The translations under genes and the position numbers were made by a program. A stretch of 64,000 bases of DNA from Amphibalanus amphitrite (taxonomy: Eukaryota; Arthropoda; Thecostraca; Balanomorpha; Balanidae). Positions 25,679 to 37,103 of this stretch are shown here, piece by piece. The stretch covers positions 1-64,000 of the forward strand of contig NW_024883007.1 of the NCBI RefSeq assembly GCF_019059575.1, written 5' to 3'. The notes beneath the pieces are model-generated. The model was not told where the DNA came from, ran no database searches, and saw only the letters and a program-made list of their open reading frames with translations. Positions within the stretch are counted from its first letter, which is position 1, and each line of letters opens with the position of its first letter.

Positions 25679-26862
25679 GGTGGAGATGGGGTGGCTGATC
25701 ATAAATGACCTGTGTGCTGCCTCAGTGATGTGCCACTATTGCTCTATTTTGCCGTGTGCCACCTGACTTGGGACGGAGTTTGCGAGGTGAGCTCCTATTG
25801 GTAAATGTCTGGTCGAATTACGCCAGCAGACTCCACCTGGCGCATCTAATAATTGTGATAGACTGGCGACGGCCGATTGGGTGCTACTGTTTATGTATTT
25901 TACAATGTACATACGTTCGGTCTGATGCCGAGTTCAGGTCAATGTGCTTAGCTTGTGTAACAAACTGCTGCGAATGTGTGTTATGACGATTGCCTTTATT
26001 GATTGGGTGACCTCAACATAGTTAACTCACATTGAAACAATCTCTGTCTTGATGCCGGGAGCTGGAATTGGTCGTGGACTCTGGTGAGATTGGACGTAAC
26101 AACAGTCACCATGTTTGCCCCTAGATGGCAGTACCGACCGCCGTGGAACCGTTCTTATTCATTATCACTTCTCAGGCTGCCTATCCTCGGCGGTAAAGCG
26201 CTTTCGTCAACGTCTTGTCACCAAACCATTAAAAGGAATGCTTCATTTGCATGTTCATCATTACACAAACCGTACCATATTCGTGCAAAAAAGGTTTCGA
26301 CGTTGCCTCCGTTTCCCGAGCTCAGTCACCAAATGGCTGTTAGGGAACCAACTGCACTGAACTCGATCACTGTCAATGTGCCTGCCTGGCGATCTTATTT
26401 GCATGGGCCATTGACCTGTCCGTACTACCTGAGTTGGAGCGGTCGTTCTTTGCTGTTCTGCTGGTGTCGTGCTGACTGCCGTTCCTATAGTGTTCCGGGT
26501 GGACGCGTGACGCAGGCCCATCACTAATTGGCCGGTTGGCGTGACTCGTGACGCCGGCTCGTGACGCAAGGACCGTGACCACGGCAGCCGGGTCGTGACG
26601 TGGCGAAGATCCGTGCGGCACGCGCCCACGGGTCACTGATTCGAAAACTCCTGGACTGGACTATCGTGCCCTACCTGTGAATAGTTCGTTCACTTAGCCT
26701 CAAAGCTCCTCTAGGGACGCTATCCATAGCCAACAAATAGTATGCCCCGGAGTTTGATGTCAGCAAAGCAGAGTTCTCTAACCTACTACCGAGGACGAGG
26801 TGACCCGGAAGAGGCATGTATCGTGTATGGCCACATACATTTGTGATGTGGCTTTCACGATG
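25679..26862. other. ANAPC2 3' flank, no further gene recognised
   Basis: It contains the probable ANAPC2 3' UTR. Open frames of 80-147 codons at 26084-26636 on both strands have no recognisable family and overlap each other. Confidence 0.45.
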
Positions 26863-28648
26863 TTAACCCTCGCATGCGTGCGGCGTTTGCGAGCTTCTAA
26901 TGTGTAGAGGGGGGGGTCGGTTGGACCCCCTTGCCGTTTGGCCCCTGATCGAGCTACAGCTTTGCGGAAAAAACGAGCGTGTTGCCCGTAACGAGAGGAA
27001 GCCGATGATACCCAATTTTAAGGTCCTAGGACATTGGTTGACCTTCCAGGTCAGGTCAATGACTCAAAGTCGGGAAAATCGGGACCTGTTAGAAAGTCGT
27101 TAAGTGTGGCTTCGGGGTGCTGATCACGAATATCGTGTTAGTTTTGACCCTCGCCGGCACAGGCCATTTTGAGTCCTTCGACGGCACAAGGGGGGGGGGG
27201 GGGTTGGTACGACCCCCCCTCGCGTTTGGCCCCTGATCGAGCTAGAGCTTCACGGAAAAAACGAGCGTGTTGCCCGTCACGAGAGGAAGCCGACGATACC
27301 CAATTTTAAGGTCCTAGGTCATCGGGTGACCTTCCAGGTCAGGTCAATGACCCGAAAACCGGGAAAATCGGGACCTGTTAGAAAGTCGTAAAGAGTGGCT
27401 GCCATGTGGTTTTCCGGGGTGCTGATCACGAATATCGTGTTAGTTTTGATCAGAGATGATGTCTTTAAGCATTGAGACCAGGTCGGGTCAGGTCAGGTCA
27501 GGTCAACCGGTAGGGGTTGTGACGGGTATTCGTAATACGTGTCAACCGCCTCGGACAGCTTCGTAACATGTTACGAAGGCACCAAAACTACTTCGTAAAT
27601 GTTCAAATGGTTGCTAAATTCGAATTCAGCTCCAAAAACTAGCCTAGAAACATGTAAAACTCTGGAACTGGAAAATGTGAACCGAGGTCACCCGAGGTCA
27701 CCAAAGGTCAATGACCTGACCTGACCTTCAGGTGACCTTGACACCCACCCCAATGCATGGGAGCAACATCAAATCACATGTTTGAACGTTTGAAACCACG
27801 AAAAGCTTGCAAACGCGTGGCTAATGCGGGCCGACATGCGCCGAACCGCGATTTCGGCCAAACATGGTCACAGAAAAGAGGTCACAGGTCAAAGGTCATA
27901 GGGGTCAGGGTCATGAAATTTTCAGGGTAGGTGTAAAATTGATCAATGCGAAGGTACTGAAAGTTTCGTGGTGATCGGCCGCTTTGTACGCGAGTTATTC
28001 GCGAAAAACCTTAGGGGGGGGGGTTGCATCACCCCCCCCCCCCTGTGCCGGCGAAGGTTGATCACAGATGATGTCTCTAAGCATTTAGACCAGGTCGGGT
28101 CAGGTCAGGTCAGGTCAACCAGTAGGCGTCGTAACGGGTATTCGTAGTACGTGTCAACCACCTCTGACAGCTTCGTAACATGTTACGCAGTCAGCAAAAC
28201 TACTTCGTATATGTTCAAATGGTTGCTAAATTCGAATTCGGCTCCAAAAACTAGCCTAGAAACATGTAAAACTCGATAAAGTGAACCGAGGTCACCAAAG
28301 GTCAATGACCTGACCTGACCTTCAGGTGACCTTGACACCCACCCTAATGCATGGGAGCAACATCAAATCACATATTTGAACATTTGAAACCACGAAAAGC
28401 TTGCAAACGCACGGCTAATGTGAGCCGACATACGCGGAATCGCGATTCCGGCCAAACATGGTCTCGGTAAAGAGGTCACAGGTCAAAGGTCATTGGGGTC
28501 AGGGTCATGAAATTTTCAGGGTAGGTGTAAAATTGATCAATGCGAGGGTACCTACTGAAAATTTCGTCGCGATCGGCCGCTTTTTACGCGAGTTATTTGC
28601 GAAAAACCATGGGGGGATACGCCCCCCCCCTACACATGCGAGGGTTAA
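26863..28648. mobile_element. Outer TTAA-flanked MITE, interrupted by a second copy
   Basis: TTAA at 26863-26866 and 28645-28648, with ends CCCTCGCATG and CATGCGAGGG exactly inverted. Removing the inner element and one target copy (914 bp) leaves 864 bp, the family length. The outer copy carries three AGGTCA half-sites spaced by 1 nt at 28473-28492. Confidence 0.85.
27144..28061. mobile_element. Inner MITE nested in the outer copy, TTGA target duplication
   Basis: Ends CCCTCGCCGGCACAG (from 27148) and CTGTGCCGGCGAAGG (to 28057) are inverted with one mismatch. The direct duplication is TTGA (27144-27147 and 28058-28061) rather than TTAA. The uninterrupted target phrase GTTAGTTTTGATCA is visible inside the inner copy itself at about 27440, which proves where the outer copy was cut. 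A triple DR1 array (AGGTCA three times, spaced by 1 nt) lies at 27879-27898. Confidence 0.85.
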
Positions 28649-28773
28649 CCATGCTCAGTCAAAAATGTGTGGGCCCAGTCATAACCGGTCTTGTAACCGC
28701 AGGTCATCTAACAGCCCATTACATAATAATCTCCGCAACCGTAAGTGGTTAAGCGTTCTGAGGAATATCATCA

Positions 28774-28945
28774 TGAGAAGTATGCGCATCTGGCTGACCT
28801 TATCCTCACTTCTGTATGGAAATATGAAATTGCCAAAATAAATTACTGTATTAAAAATCGATTTTTAATACAGTAATTTATTTTGGCAATTTCATATTTC
28901 CATACAGAAGTGAGGATAAGGTCAGCCAGATGCGCATACTTCTCA
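28774..28945. repeat. Perfect 172-bp palindrome, no spacer
   Basis: 86-bp arms meet at 28859/28860 (centre TCGA) without a single mismatch or loop. The phrase AATCTCCGCAACC occurs on both sides (about 28731 and 28946) as a direct repeat. Confidence 0.95.
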
Positions 28946-30147
28946 ATCTCCGCAACCTGTCAAACCAGAAGTTGCTTAGGGTTATATCGCCAGTTCCTTG
29001 AAGAAAAGCAATCAATCTTTCATTAATCGATGCATGTAACAAAACAACTTCAATAAGTATCTGGTGTAATATCGTATCAAAAAGCATTTAACGCAGATCG
29101 CGGTACAACGTCTTACAAAGACATTCCTATGAGAATCAGCAATAGCTGAAAAGTTCGTTAACGAAAACAGCCATCAACTGGTACAATCTCGTGATACATC
29201 CCCAAAGTACACAGTGCCAATCCACTAAGTGGCGAAGACATTCTACAAATAAGCGAGTCATACAAATTTGACGAACAGGAAGACATTGAAACATTCACTG
29301 TACTTGGTATCTCATCGGTATCGCTGCACCACTTCCGCCCCCCCCCCCCCCCAGGCGTGCTTTCGGTCACGATCTGAACCCGTCAGATCACGGACGTGTC
29401 ACGGGTGGAGCTGGCCGCTCCGCGCCGCGGCTCCGCCCCGCACGAGCTGAGCCGGTGACGGGTCGGACCGGTCCGGCCAGGGGATGGGCGGGGATTACAC
29501 CGGGCACCGCTAGTTCCGACACGGAGACAGGCAGAGATTTTGTCACCACGGAGAGCCGGGTAAGAGCAAGTTCCATGTTGACAACAGGGCGGTGGATGAA
29601 TAGTCTAGCAGTAATATGAATAATTCATACCATAACTGGCTGCCTTGAAATCGGCGAAAAGGTGTGCACATATCACTTCGCAGTTTTACGGTGGCGTCGA
29701 GTATCAAACGGAGAGCATATACAGAGACGGTTCAACCTCATACAATGCAGTAGCCTGGCCGACAAATAGTATGCCCCTTTTCGATATGTAAATGTCACCA
29801 AGCAAACGAGCTGAACTTCTAGCCGGTCCATGCAAGAGTATTACGCCAGCTGATACACGATCGAACGAACGATCACCTCCCATTCTGACCATCCAGACAT
29901 CTGATATAAAATAGCATACAAAACTCCGAGACAAATCCCAACAGCAGTCCAAAACAGGCCTCCAGACTGGCCTAACCAGCAGAATCCCCTCTTCGAGCAT
30001 GCACAGAAATCCGACGAATTCCAGACATTACCCTGCAACAGTGCAACAGTAACTACCCACTGACCACTTAGACATAAGCGGACAGCCAAGCACCTCAACC
30101 TTCCCCTCATCTTCCCCCGCACCCCGTCACTGTACCGCTCCGCTCTC
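28946..30147. other. Intergenic, no gene recognised
   Basis: A C-run of about 14 lies near 29338-29351, followed by a GC-rich block up to about 29560. ORFs here are short and lack motifs. The right end is the 3' flank of the minus-strand peroxidase gene. Confidence 0.45.
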
Positions 30148-31814
30148 TCAGAGCTCGTCTCGGGTGAGCTCTGACGGTTTGTCAGCCATGTCGCCGCCGC
30201 CGCGCGCCACCCACGCCGCGTCCACGGCCTGCTGCACGTGCGGGAAGATCTGCGGGATGGTCACCTTGGGCCCCCAGGAGTGAGTTACCCTGCCCGTGTG
30301 GTCCACCAGGTACTTGTAGAAGTTCCAGTCCGGTGGCGTGGACGACTGAGCTGTGGACCAGGAGGGGAGGGGAGTTAGAGAGCAGAAACAATGCATAGGA
30401 CGGCAACTGATACAATAATTCTGCTCCATTTCATAGCCTGCTACTGAATATGAGACTGCAATGGAGATCAACATCGATATGACGAACAGGAACATCGACA
30501 TCGACAGTAGACACCTACTCAATGTTCAATCGGAATATTTAAAAGGGTAGCTGCGATCAAAAAATAAAATCAAACTGTCTGCTGACCGGTCGGCTTACTA
30601 TGTTGATTTTCCGACGCTATCAAGCAGTTAGGAGAGAAATTCCATGATCAGCACGCACATCTACTCGAATGGGGATCAGCCGAGAGATCTAACTACACAT
30701 GAGAGCACAATGTACCCTTACCCCAGCTCTCCCGTCGCTCTTCCGTCGCGTTGTAGCCTCGGTACTCACCGATGATATTCTTGTAGACGGGGTGAGCGTT
30801 CTCGCCGATCGTTTCCACTTTGTTGAAGATCGGGAACTCAGAGTTATAGTTGACCAGGATGAACTGTTTGATCTGCGCCGGATCACCCGGCTCCTGCTCG
30901 CCGAACTGGTTACACGGGAAGGCCAGCACGCTGAAGAGGTCGCCGAAGGAGAGGATGTCGTGCAGCCGAGTGAGGTCCCTCAGATGGCCGTCCGTGAAGC
31001 CGCAGAGGGATGCAGTGTTTACCACGAGCGTCACCTGACAGATGTAAGGTGTCACATCAGAGTCCGAGATATAACATCCGAGCATAGCGGCAGGTTCAGG
31101 TTGACTGAACATGCATTTTTAATGCACTTCACAATGCACTTGACTGACATTTACAATGCAATTCAAATATGCAGCAATGTTTATCTGTAATATTGTCATT
31201 GTGGAAGGGAGGAGTGACTCTCCTCACCTTCACAATGTCCCATATTGTCCAGTGTCCACTTTAGATTTGATTTGGGAATCTCATCCATTCCTACTTCATG
31301 CCTCTGGATAGGTGCTAGTATACTCATATTTTTGCATGTTTTTGAAATAATAACTGGATCACATTCAGATAAAAAAGTAACAGGCAAATTAAACACTTCA
31401 GTGGCTGCTGTACCACCATTGCCTAACTAGCATAAATTGATATCAATGTAGGGAAGCAATAACTGTACTTGAGCAAATGCAGATCATGCACGCTTTATCA
31501 CAGTGGCGGATCCAGGGGGGGGGGCAAAATGGGCATTTGCCCCCCCCCCCAAACAGCATGATTTTAACATTACGCCTATGGACGATGCATGGAAAGAATC
31601 AATAAATTTTTATGGTTTGCCCCCCCCCAAAAAAAAACTCTGAGCTGGATCCGCCTCTGCTTTATCAAATTCTTACCATTCCCTTGAATTTTTCAAATTT
31701 AACTTCATTTCCATCAATATCTTCTGCAGAAAGTTTAAAATAGTCATCTTGCAGACTACATTCAGCTAGCTGGTTCAATAATACTGTCATGAAGAAAAAT
31801 ATTAAGGTCTTCAT
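30148..31814 (-). CDS. GPX7/GPX8-like ER glutathione peroxidase
   Basis: Three coding exons (31814-31677, 31034-30770, 30350-30148) give 201 aa; the junction phases are consistent. The N-terminus is a signal peptide (MKTLIFFFMTVLL...). The peroxidase core shows Cys57 in NTASLCGF, Gln89 in FPCNQFGEQEP, and Trp143-Asn144 in DWNFYKYLV, the usual catalytic set with Cys in place of selenocysteine. The last four residues are RDEL, a KDEL-type ER retrieval signal; human GPX7 ends in REDL. The protein should act in the ER lumen, reducing peroxide in support of oxidative folding. An acceptor-like TTCTTTTCCAG stands 7 nt before the ATG, so an untranslated exon probably lies upstream. A 159-bp hAT MITE sits in intron 1. 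Confidence 0.93.
31501..31659. mobile_element. hAT MITE, 159 bp, with 8-bp target duplication
   Basis: CTTTATCA is duplicated exactly at 31493-31500 and 31660-31667. The ends are CAGTGGCGGATCCAG and CTGGATCCGCCTCTG, inverted with one mismatch. The interior is G-run, C-run and A-run sequence only. It lies in intron 1 of the peroxidase gene. Confidence 0.93.
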
Positions 31815-32866
31815 CCTTGTTCTGGAAAAGAAGAGAAATCATGGTTACAAAAATATCACAAATAATAGGTACATAATAGCATCAGTTGTTTATCATCACA
31901 AATATAGCAAGTTAAGGAAAAAGGCATAATCGGCTTGATCAGCTGAAATTGAAATTGAAATCTTCACGTGATCCAAAGCTGGCCATAGTGCTTGACACTT
32001 GGCAGGATATGATTGGTGTCAATATGTGCCACCAAATATTGAATTCAACTGAAATATTGGTCATTTAATACCATGCACTTGCCACGTCACCCTATTTCTT
32101 CGCGCCATGCTGAATGCTGATGCACTATCGTGTCAGTGTGGCGAATCGCGCTTGTTTTGTTTGCTGTCACTTGTGAATCGATTCAGTGTCCTTACCGATT
32201 TAATTACGAAGTGGAAGAAGCCCGGACTAGCCTCCTTCTCAAAGCTGGAGACGAAGGAGCCGGTTTGGCACCCAGTTCAAATGATGCAACGCCTCAGTTC
32301 TGCAGAGACACCGGCGTGAATGACCGATCCGCCGCCAGAGTTCACACGGGGTCATTCACACGATTCACACGGGATATTGTTTGTCTTAGCTGCGCTATTT
32401 CTGTCTAGAGATTTCTTGTTTACTTTTCAATCTGGCAGCAAAAAAAAATGAAGTAATTCCTGGAAAGACTGGAGAAACTCTTTATTTACCTTCAGAAAAA
32501 GTATTTTATTTTGGTTTATAAGGGTTATGAGGATCAAAACTCGTTAGTACTTAAAATATTTTTATTTGACTTTTCAGTCAATCGGGAAAATTTATCGCTG
32601 GCTCCTGTATCTAGACAATAAATTTTCTCCCTTACACCAAAATTTTATGCTGCCATATCCGTTGTCATGGTTACAGGCAGCATTGCGAAATTCAAGGCCA
32701 TATTGGAAAATTGATATAAAGTGGTAAGGGTTGAATGAGGGCAAATTTTTGCTTTATTTGTTCTGTTGTTATTGAGCTGCATCTCATTTGATATGTGGTT
32801 TTGTGCTGCAGCGATATACCTGGATTTGCTATGAAGTAACTTCAAAGTATCTTGATCTGCAGAGAA
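31815..32866. other. Divergent intergenic region between peroxidase and Tctex1 genes
   Basis: The two genes point away from each other and their ATGs are 1,052 bp apart, so the promoters (and probably untranslated first exons) must lie here or overlap. No TATA-like or other clear promoter signature was identified. A GC-rich pocket lies at about 32090-32340. Confidence 0.5.
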
Positions 32867-33926
32867 ATGTCAAAGAAGGATAAGGATGCAACTCTCTGCT
32901 GTGAAGTGACACATTCATTCATGCCAGTCCCACTACCTCCAGATGACCCCAGATTCAAGGTAAATGATACCATAAGTGGTTGGAATATTCAGCAATAGGT
33001 ATTTGCAGCATGCGACGCACTTTGACCTGCCCATTTGTCAATCACTTTGCCTTCAACTCTTTCTTATATCTTGCACCTACCTATGCTATTCTTGCAAGTG
33101 TGCACACTTTCACTGTGAAAAATGCTGTAGATTGAGATGCATAGCTTCATATGTCAGATTATTCCATACCAACTAATCAGACTAAATCATTGGGAGTGAG
33201 TGTGACCATTTTCTAAACCCCAGCAACGTGTCGAGAACACCTTCCGCCTGGATCCGGAGGCCAGCGAGAGGTTCAGGTGCGGCCACGCCAAGGACCTTGT
33301 ACAGGCGCGCCTGACGGAGGCCCTGCAGGGGGTGCAGTACGACGTGGAGCAGGCCCGGTCTCTGGCAGTGAGCATCGCCAACAACATCAGACTGGACCTG
33401 GAGCAGCTATACCTGCCCAGGTACATAAGTCTAGATAACTAAGCTCTAATATTTCATAGTTGGATGCCACTACAACCATGCTACTGTTGTCTTGGTGTGT
33501 ACCTACTTTATAGTGCCTCAGTGGTTGGGTCTTGGGGAGAATGCTACTGATTATAGCAACGTAGAAGGTGGGTGTGGCCTACCGCCTATGGCCATTGGCA
33601 GTTAAAATCTGATTCATTGCTTGGCAAATGAAGAGCAGATTCCTCAATCTAGTGAACAATTCAAATAAGGTAGCATTGGCAAATACATTCATTTCTTAAG
33701 AAATCCTGTTTTTAGTTCATCATTTATGACCGGCTAAAGCACAACCTCTGTGCATTCCAGGTATAAGCTGGTGGCACACGTGCTGATCAGTGAGCGGCGC
33801 GACCAGGGCCTGGCGGTGGGATGCCGCTTCCTCTGGGATGACGCCAAGGACAACTTTGCTACGGCGACATTCGAGAACCAGACGTTGGTCGCTGTGGCCG
33901 CCGTGTTCGGCACCTACTGCGAGTGA
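32867..33926 (+). CDS. Tctex1-domain dynein light chain-like protein
   Basis: Three exons (32867-32959, 33224-33420, 33761-33926) give 151 aa; phases match. After a short polar N-terminus, the Tctex1 fold runs from VENTFRLDPE to the C-terminus, with hallmarks RYKLVAHVLISERRDQG, the CRFLWDDAKDNF block and the closing AAVFGTYCE. Such light chains bind dynein intermediate chains in cytoplasmic, ciliary or intraflagellar-transport dynein. It resembles the TCTEX1D (DYNLT2/4/5) branch more than DYNLT1, but the exact orthologue is not settled. CTGCAG lies 4 nt before the ATG. METTL4 starts only about 255 bp downstream on the same strand. Confidence 0.88.
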
Positions 33927-34181
33927 CGATACTGGGACTGTGTTGGTTGCATATGGATGCGAGTGATGACGCTCAGTAAACGCCAGTCAGTGATTCATTG
34001 TGACAATTAGTGAAGGCATCAGACGTCAGTGTGATGTCAGTGACGTGGGTCACTGGCCTGGAGGTGATGTGAGAAGGCGACATTGACCAGTGGCTACAAC
34101 TGACTTACTTTTGAATTGTGATTTCAACTTGTTAGGTCGATGTATCAAGGATAGAGGGTGGATTGTTAAGGCCTTGTACGA

Positions 34182-36950
34182 ATGCTGGCTCCACCGATAG
34201 GCTTTCAGAACATATTACATAACAGTGAGAAGGGTGTCAAAATGGGCGACACAGCTACGGAAGAAACTGTGAACGACACGCCCTGCATCGATGTTCGGAC
34301 TAGCCGGAACCGTGATGGAGACGATAAATGTCTCGATCCGGTCGGGACAGTGGATGACAGTGAAACCCGAACCATGAGCGAGAAGAACGACAGTGAACCC
34401 GCTAACACTGAAGGGCAGGATGACGAATCTAGTGAATGTCGTGACAATGATGCGTCTCCGTTACGTAGAGACCATGGTTCTGGTGGAGACGGCTGTGACG
34501 GACCTGCAGTGGATTGCGAGCTCAGCGGTACGTCTCCTGACCAGAGGGACGGTGGCTCTGAGACTGCCGGCGCCGCGGAGAGGCCCCACAGCTCCGGGTG
34601 GCTGGTGGACGAGCCGGCCCAGCTGTCACGGCTGTACGGCGCCGCGGGTCTGCGGCCCGACCTCCGCCTGTGGCGGATCGCCACTCCGTTCCTGATGGAC
34701 CAGCAGGCGGCCGCGATCGCCCGGGAGATGGAGACTGGTCAGACGGCGGTCCGGCGCCGGAGGAGGCCGCCGCCGCCTCAGACGGAGGATCCCGTCACCG
34801 CCGGCGCCGCCCGGCTGCTGACCGAGCTCCACTCCACCGCCGACAGTCCCACACCGAGCGAGTACCGGGAGAACAACAGTGCGGCGCGTCGGGCGGCGAG
34901 GGAGGTACTGGAGGGGTCCGAGGAGCCGCTGACTGCTCCCCGGCAGGGCGGTAACCCGACGGACGAGCCGTGTTTTATGGAGAGCGGCGGACACCGGTAC
35001 GTACTGCCGGCTCGCAGCGCCTTCCTCTGTGGTGACGTCACGGCGGCGTTTGATGACGTCACTGTGGTCAGTCAGCTGCTCGGCGACGGGCCGAGGTTTG
35101 ACTGTGTGCTGCTGGACCCGCCCTGGAGCAACCGATTTGTGAGGAGAAAGCGGAAACGGCACGGGTAAGTGGACTGTTCTGTTTACGGTCTCTCTACCAT
35201 TTGGTACGGTTCGATTGCGAGAACCTGCAATAGGGTCGTAAGATATATGTACGTTCGCCGCTCGGCACCCGTGCATGGGATCGCAATGCGGACAATTTGT
35301 CTTCCGACATTCGGAAGAAACGGTGATGTTTTTGAACGTGTGTGCCTATGACTGCCAAAGTCCGCACCTTATCTCATACTCGTATACGCCGCACACCCAA
35401 AATACGCGGCTGTGGCAAGTTTATATCCGCGGTTAACAGTTTTAAATTCATGCTGCTAAAAAAAAATGCGTCATAAGGTCACCTCACGTCGTTTCTAAGC
35501 TGCTACGGACTCATTCCACGCTTCACACCACTCACCAGCTCCAGCGGCGTGTCCGTCCGGCCCGGTGTCTCCCCGTCTGACCTCTGTTCCGCCCGTCCGT
35601 CTCGGCCAGTTACCGGTCACTGGAGGCCGCAGAGCTGGCCAGTCTCCCGCTGCCTCGGCTGGCCGCCCCCGGCGCTCTGGTGGCCGTCTGGTGTACTAAC
35701 AGTACCGCACACGGCCGCACGCTGCGCCACACGCTGCTGCCCGCCTGGGGCGTCCGCGAGATCGCCCTCTGGCACTGGGTCAAGGTCAGTAATTCGACGC
35801 AGTAGCATCAGTATCGACCGACACGTCTTGTCGAGGCGGCCAGCTGGGGTACTGGCGTGATGACGGCTGGGTACCCTGCAACATCTGTCTCAATATGTCA
35901 TTGAAAGATGAGGCGGGGAAAACTTTTTTGGTGTCCCAGTTGTCCTGTAAGAATGCTCGCATAATTGTCAATTGGAGGTCATTGAACGCTTCATCGTCTT
36001 ATTATATTTGGGATGTTGAAGTGACGAGGATGGTCCTGAGCGCAATGCTTCTAATTACCCTTCATCCAAAGGTGACCCCTACACTAACCCTCCCCCGTGA
36101 CTCCCTCCCCTCCGCACCCACAGGTGACCCGTTACGGTCGTCCGATCACCAGCGGCTCGCACCACTCCAAGCAGCCGTACGAGCAGCTGGTCCTGGGCCG
36201 ACTGGGCGCGGCGCCGACCGGTCTGCCGCCGCTGCCAGCCGAGAGACTTATTGTCAGCGTACCCTGTGCCGTCCACTCGCGGAAACCGCTGCTGCATGGT
36301 GAGGGGGGAGGCTGGCGCCTGGCGGCGTGCTAGGTGTAGCAGAATGCTCTGGGTGATGGATCCAATATACATTAACATCTTACAACTGTGGAGAACTGCT
36401 GTGGTTAGTGTGATGTCTGCAGTCCTGAATTGGTAATATGTCACTGAATGCTGAATAGGTTAGGTAACGGTCTGCTAACCAATGACCCCATGACTGTCGT
36501 GATTGCTGTCAACATCCGGGTCCCTACCATCAATATTAATCCCCAGCGCTGTTTGTGAACGCTATTATATCGCCGCCTTGACTCGCCCCGCGGTGTCATC
36601 CCGCTCATCTAACCCTCACCTGTCTGCGCCGTGCGTCCGCAGACCTGCTTCGTCCGTACCTGCCGTCCGGGTACCGCGGTCTGGAGGTGTTCGCCCGCGG
36701 TCTGGCGCCCGGCTGGACGGCCTGGGGCGACCAGCCGCTGCTGCTTCAGAGGGTGGGAGGTCTGCTGATCACCCGGCGGCAGGCTGAGGAGGTACAGCAA
36801 GCTGAGGAGGCACAGCAGAAGGCCGAGGGGCGACGGCGGGACGAGGAGCTAGAGCAGGCTGAGAAGTCACGAAAGGCTGAGCAGCAACAGAGCGACGATG
36901 AGTTACAACAGCGGACCGAAATACATCAGGATGGAAGGCGGTACGACTAG
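34182..36950 (+). CDS. METTL4: METTL4-type N6-adenine methyltransferase (MT-A70 family)
   Basis: Four exons (34182-35164, 35610-35784, 36124-36298, 36643-36950) give 546 aa from the first ATG, or 526 aa from the ATG at 34242. The catalytic DPPW is at about residue 312, followed by NRFVRRKRKR. Exon 2 carries LPLPRLAAPGALVAVWCTN and WHWVK. Exons 3 and 4 carry KQPYEQLVLGRLG, ERLIVSVPCAVHSRKPLLH and EVFARGLAPGWTAWGDQ, all METTL4 hallmarks. Human METTL4 methylates U2 snRNA (m6Am) and has been reported to act on DNA adenine. Compared with human (472 aa) it has an acidic, Ser-rich N-terminal extension (the conserved GWLxD motif starts near residue 143) and a Glu/Gln-rich C-terminal tail. The stop at 36948-36950 is followed by 50 more open in-frame codons. 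Confidence 0.93.
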
Positions 36951-37103
36951 CAGCAGCAGGATGGGCAACATGGCGAACAGCAGGGCAAGCCGCAACAGGA
37001 CTATGGACTCCAAGGTGTTGAGCGCCAGTCTAATAAGAAGCAGGAGCCTGATGGACAATGTAATGCGAAAGAACAGCTGGAGAAACAGCTGGAGGTCCGA
37101 TAG
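36951..37103 (+). other. In-frame Gln-rich extension after the METTL4 stop codon
   Basis: Directly after TAG (36948-36950) the same frame stays open for 50 codons to TAG at 37101-37103. Its composition (about 28% Gln, plus Glu and Lys) continues that of the preceding METTL4 tail. This suggests a recent CAG-to-TAG change in a longer tail, readthrough, or a sequencing error. Confidence 0.6.

Noticed and set aside
26690..29790. Shared phrase AACAAATAGTATGCCCC-like near 26735 and 29762 as a repeat family
   Set aside because: Only a short match; flanks do not align well enough to define an element from two copies.
30770..31034. Selenocysteine in the peroxidase
   Set aside because: The catalytic position is a normal Cys codon in NTASLCGF, as in GPX7/8, so no SECIS element is needed.
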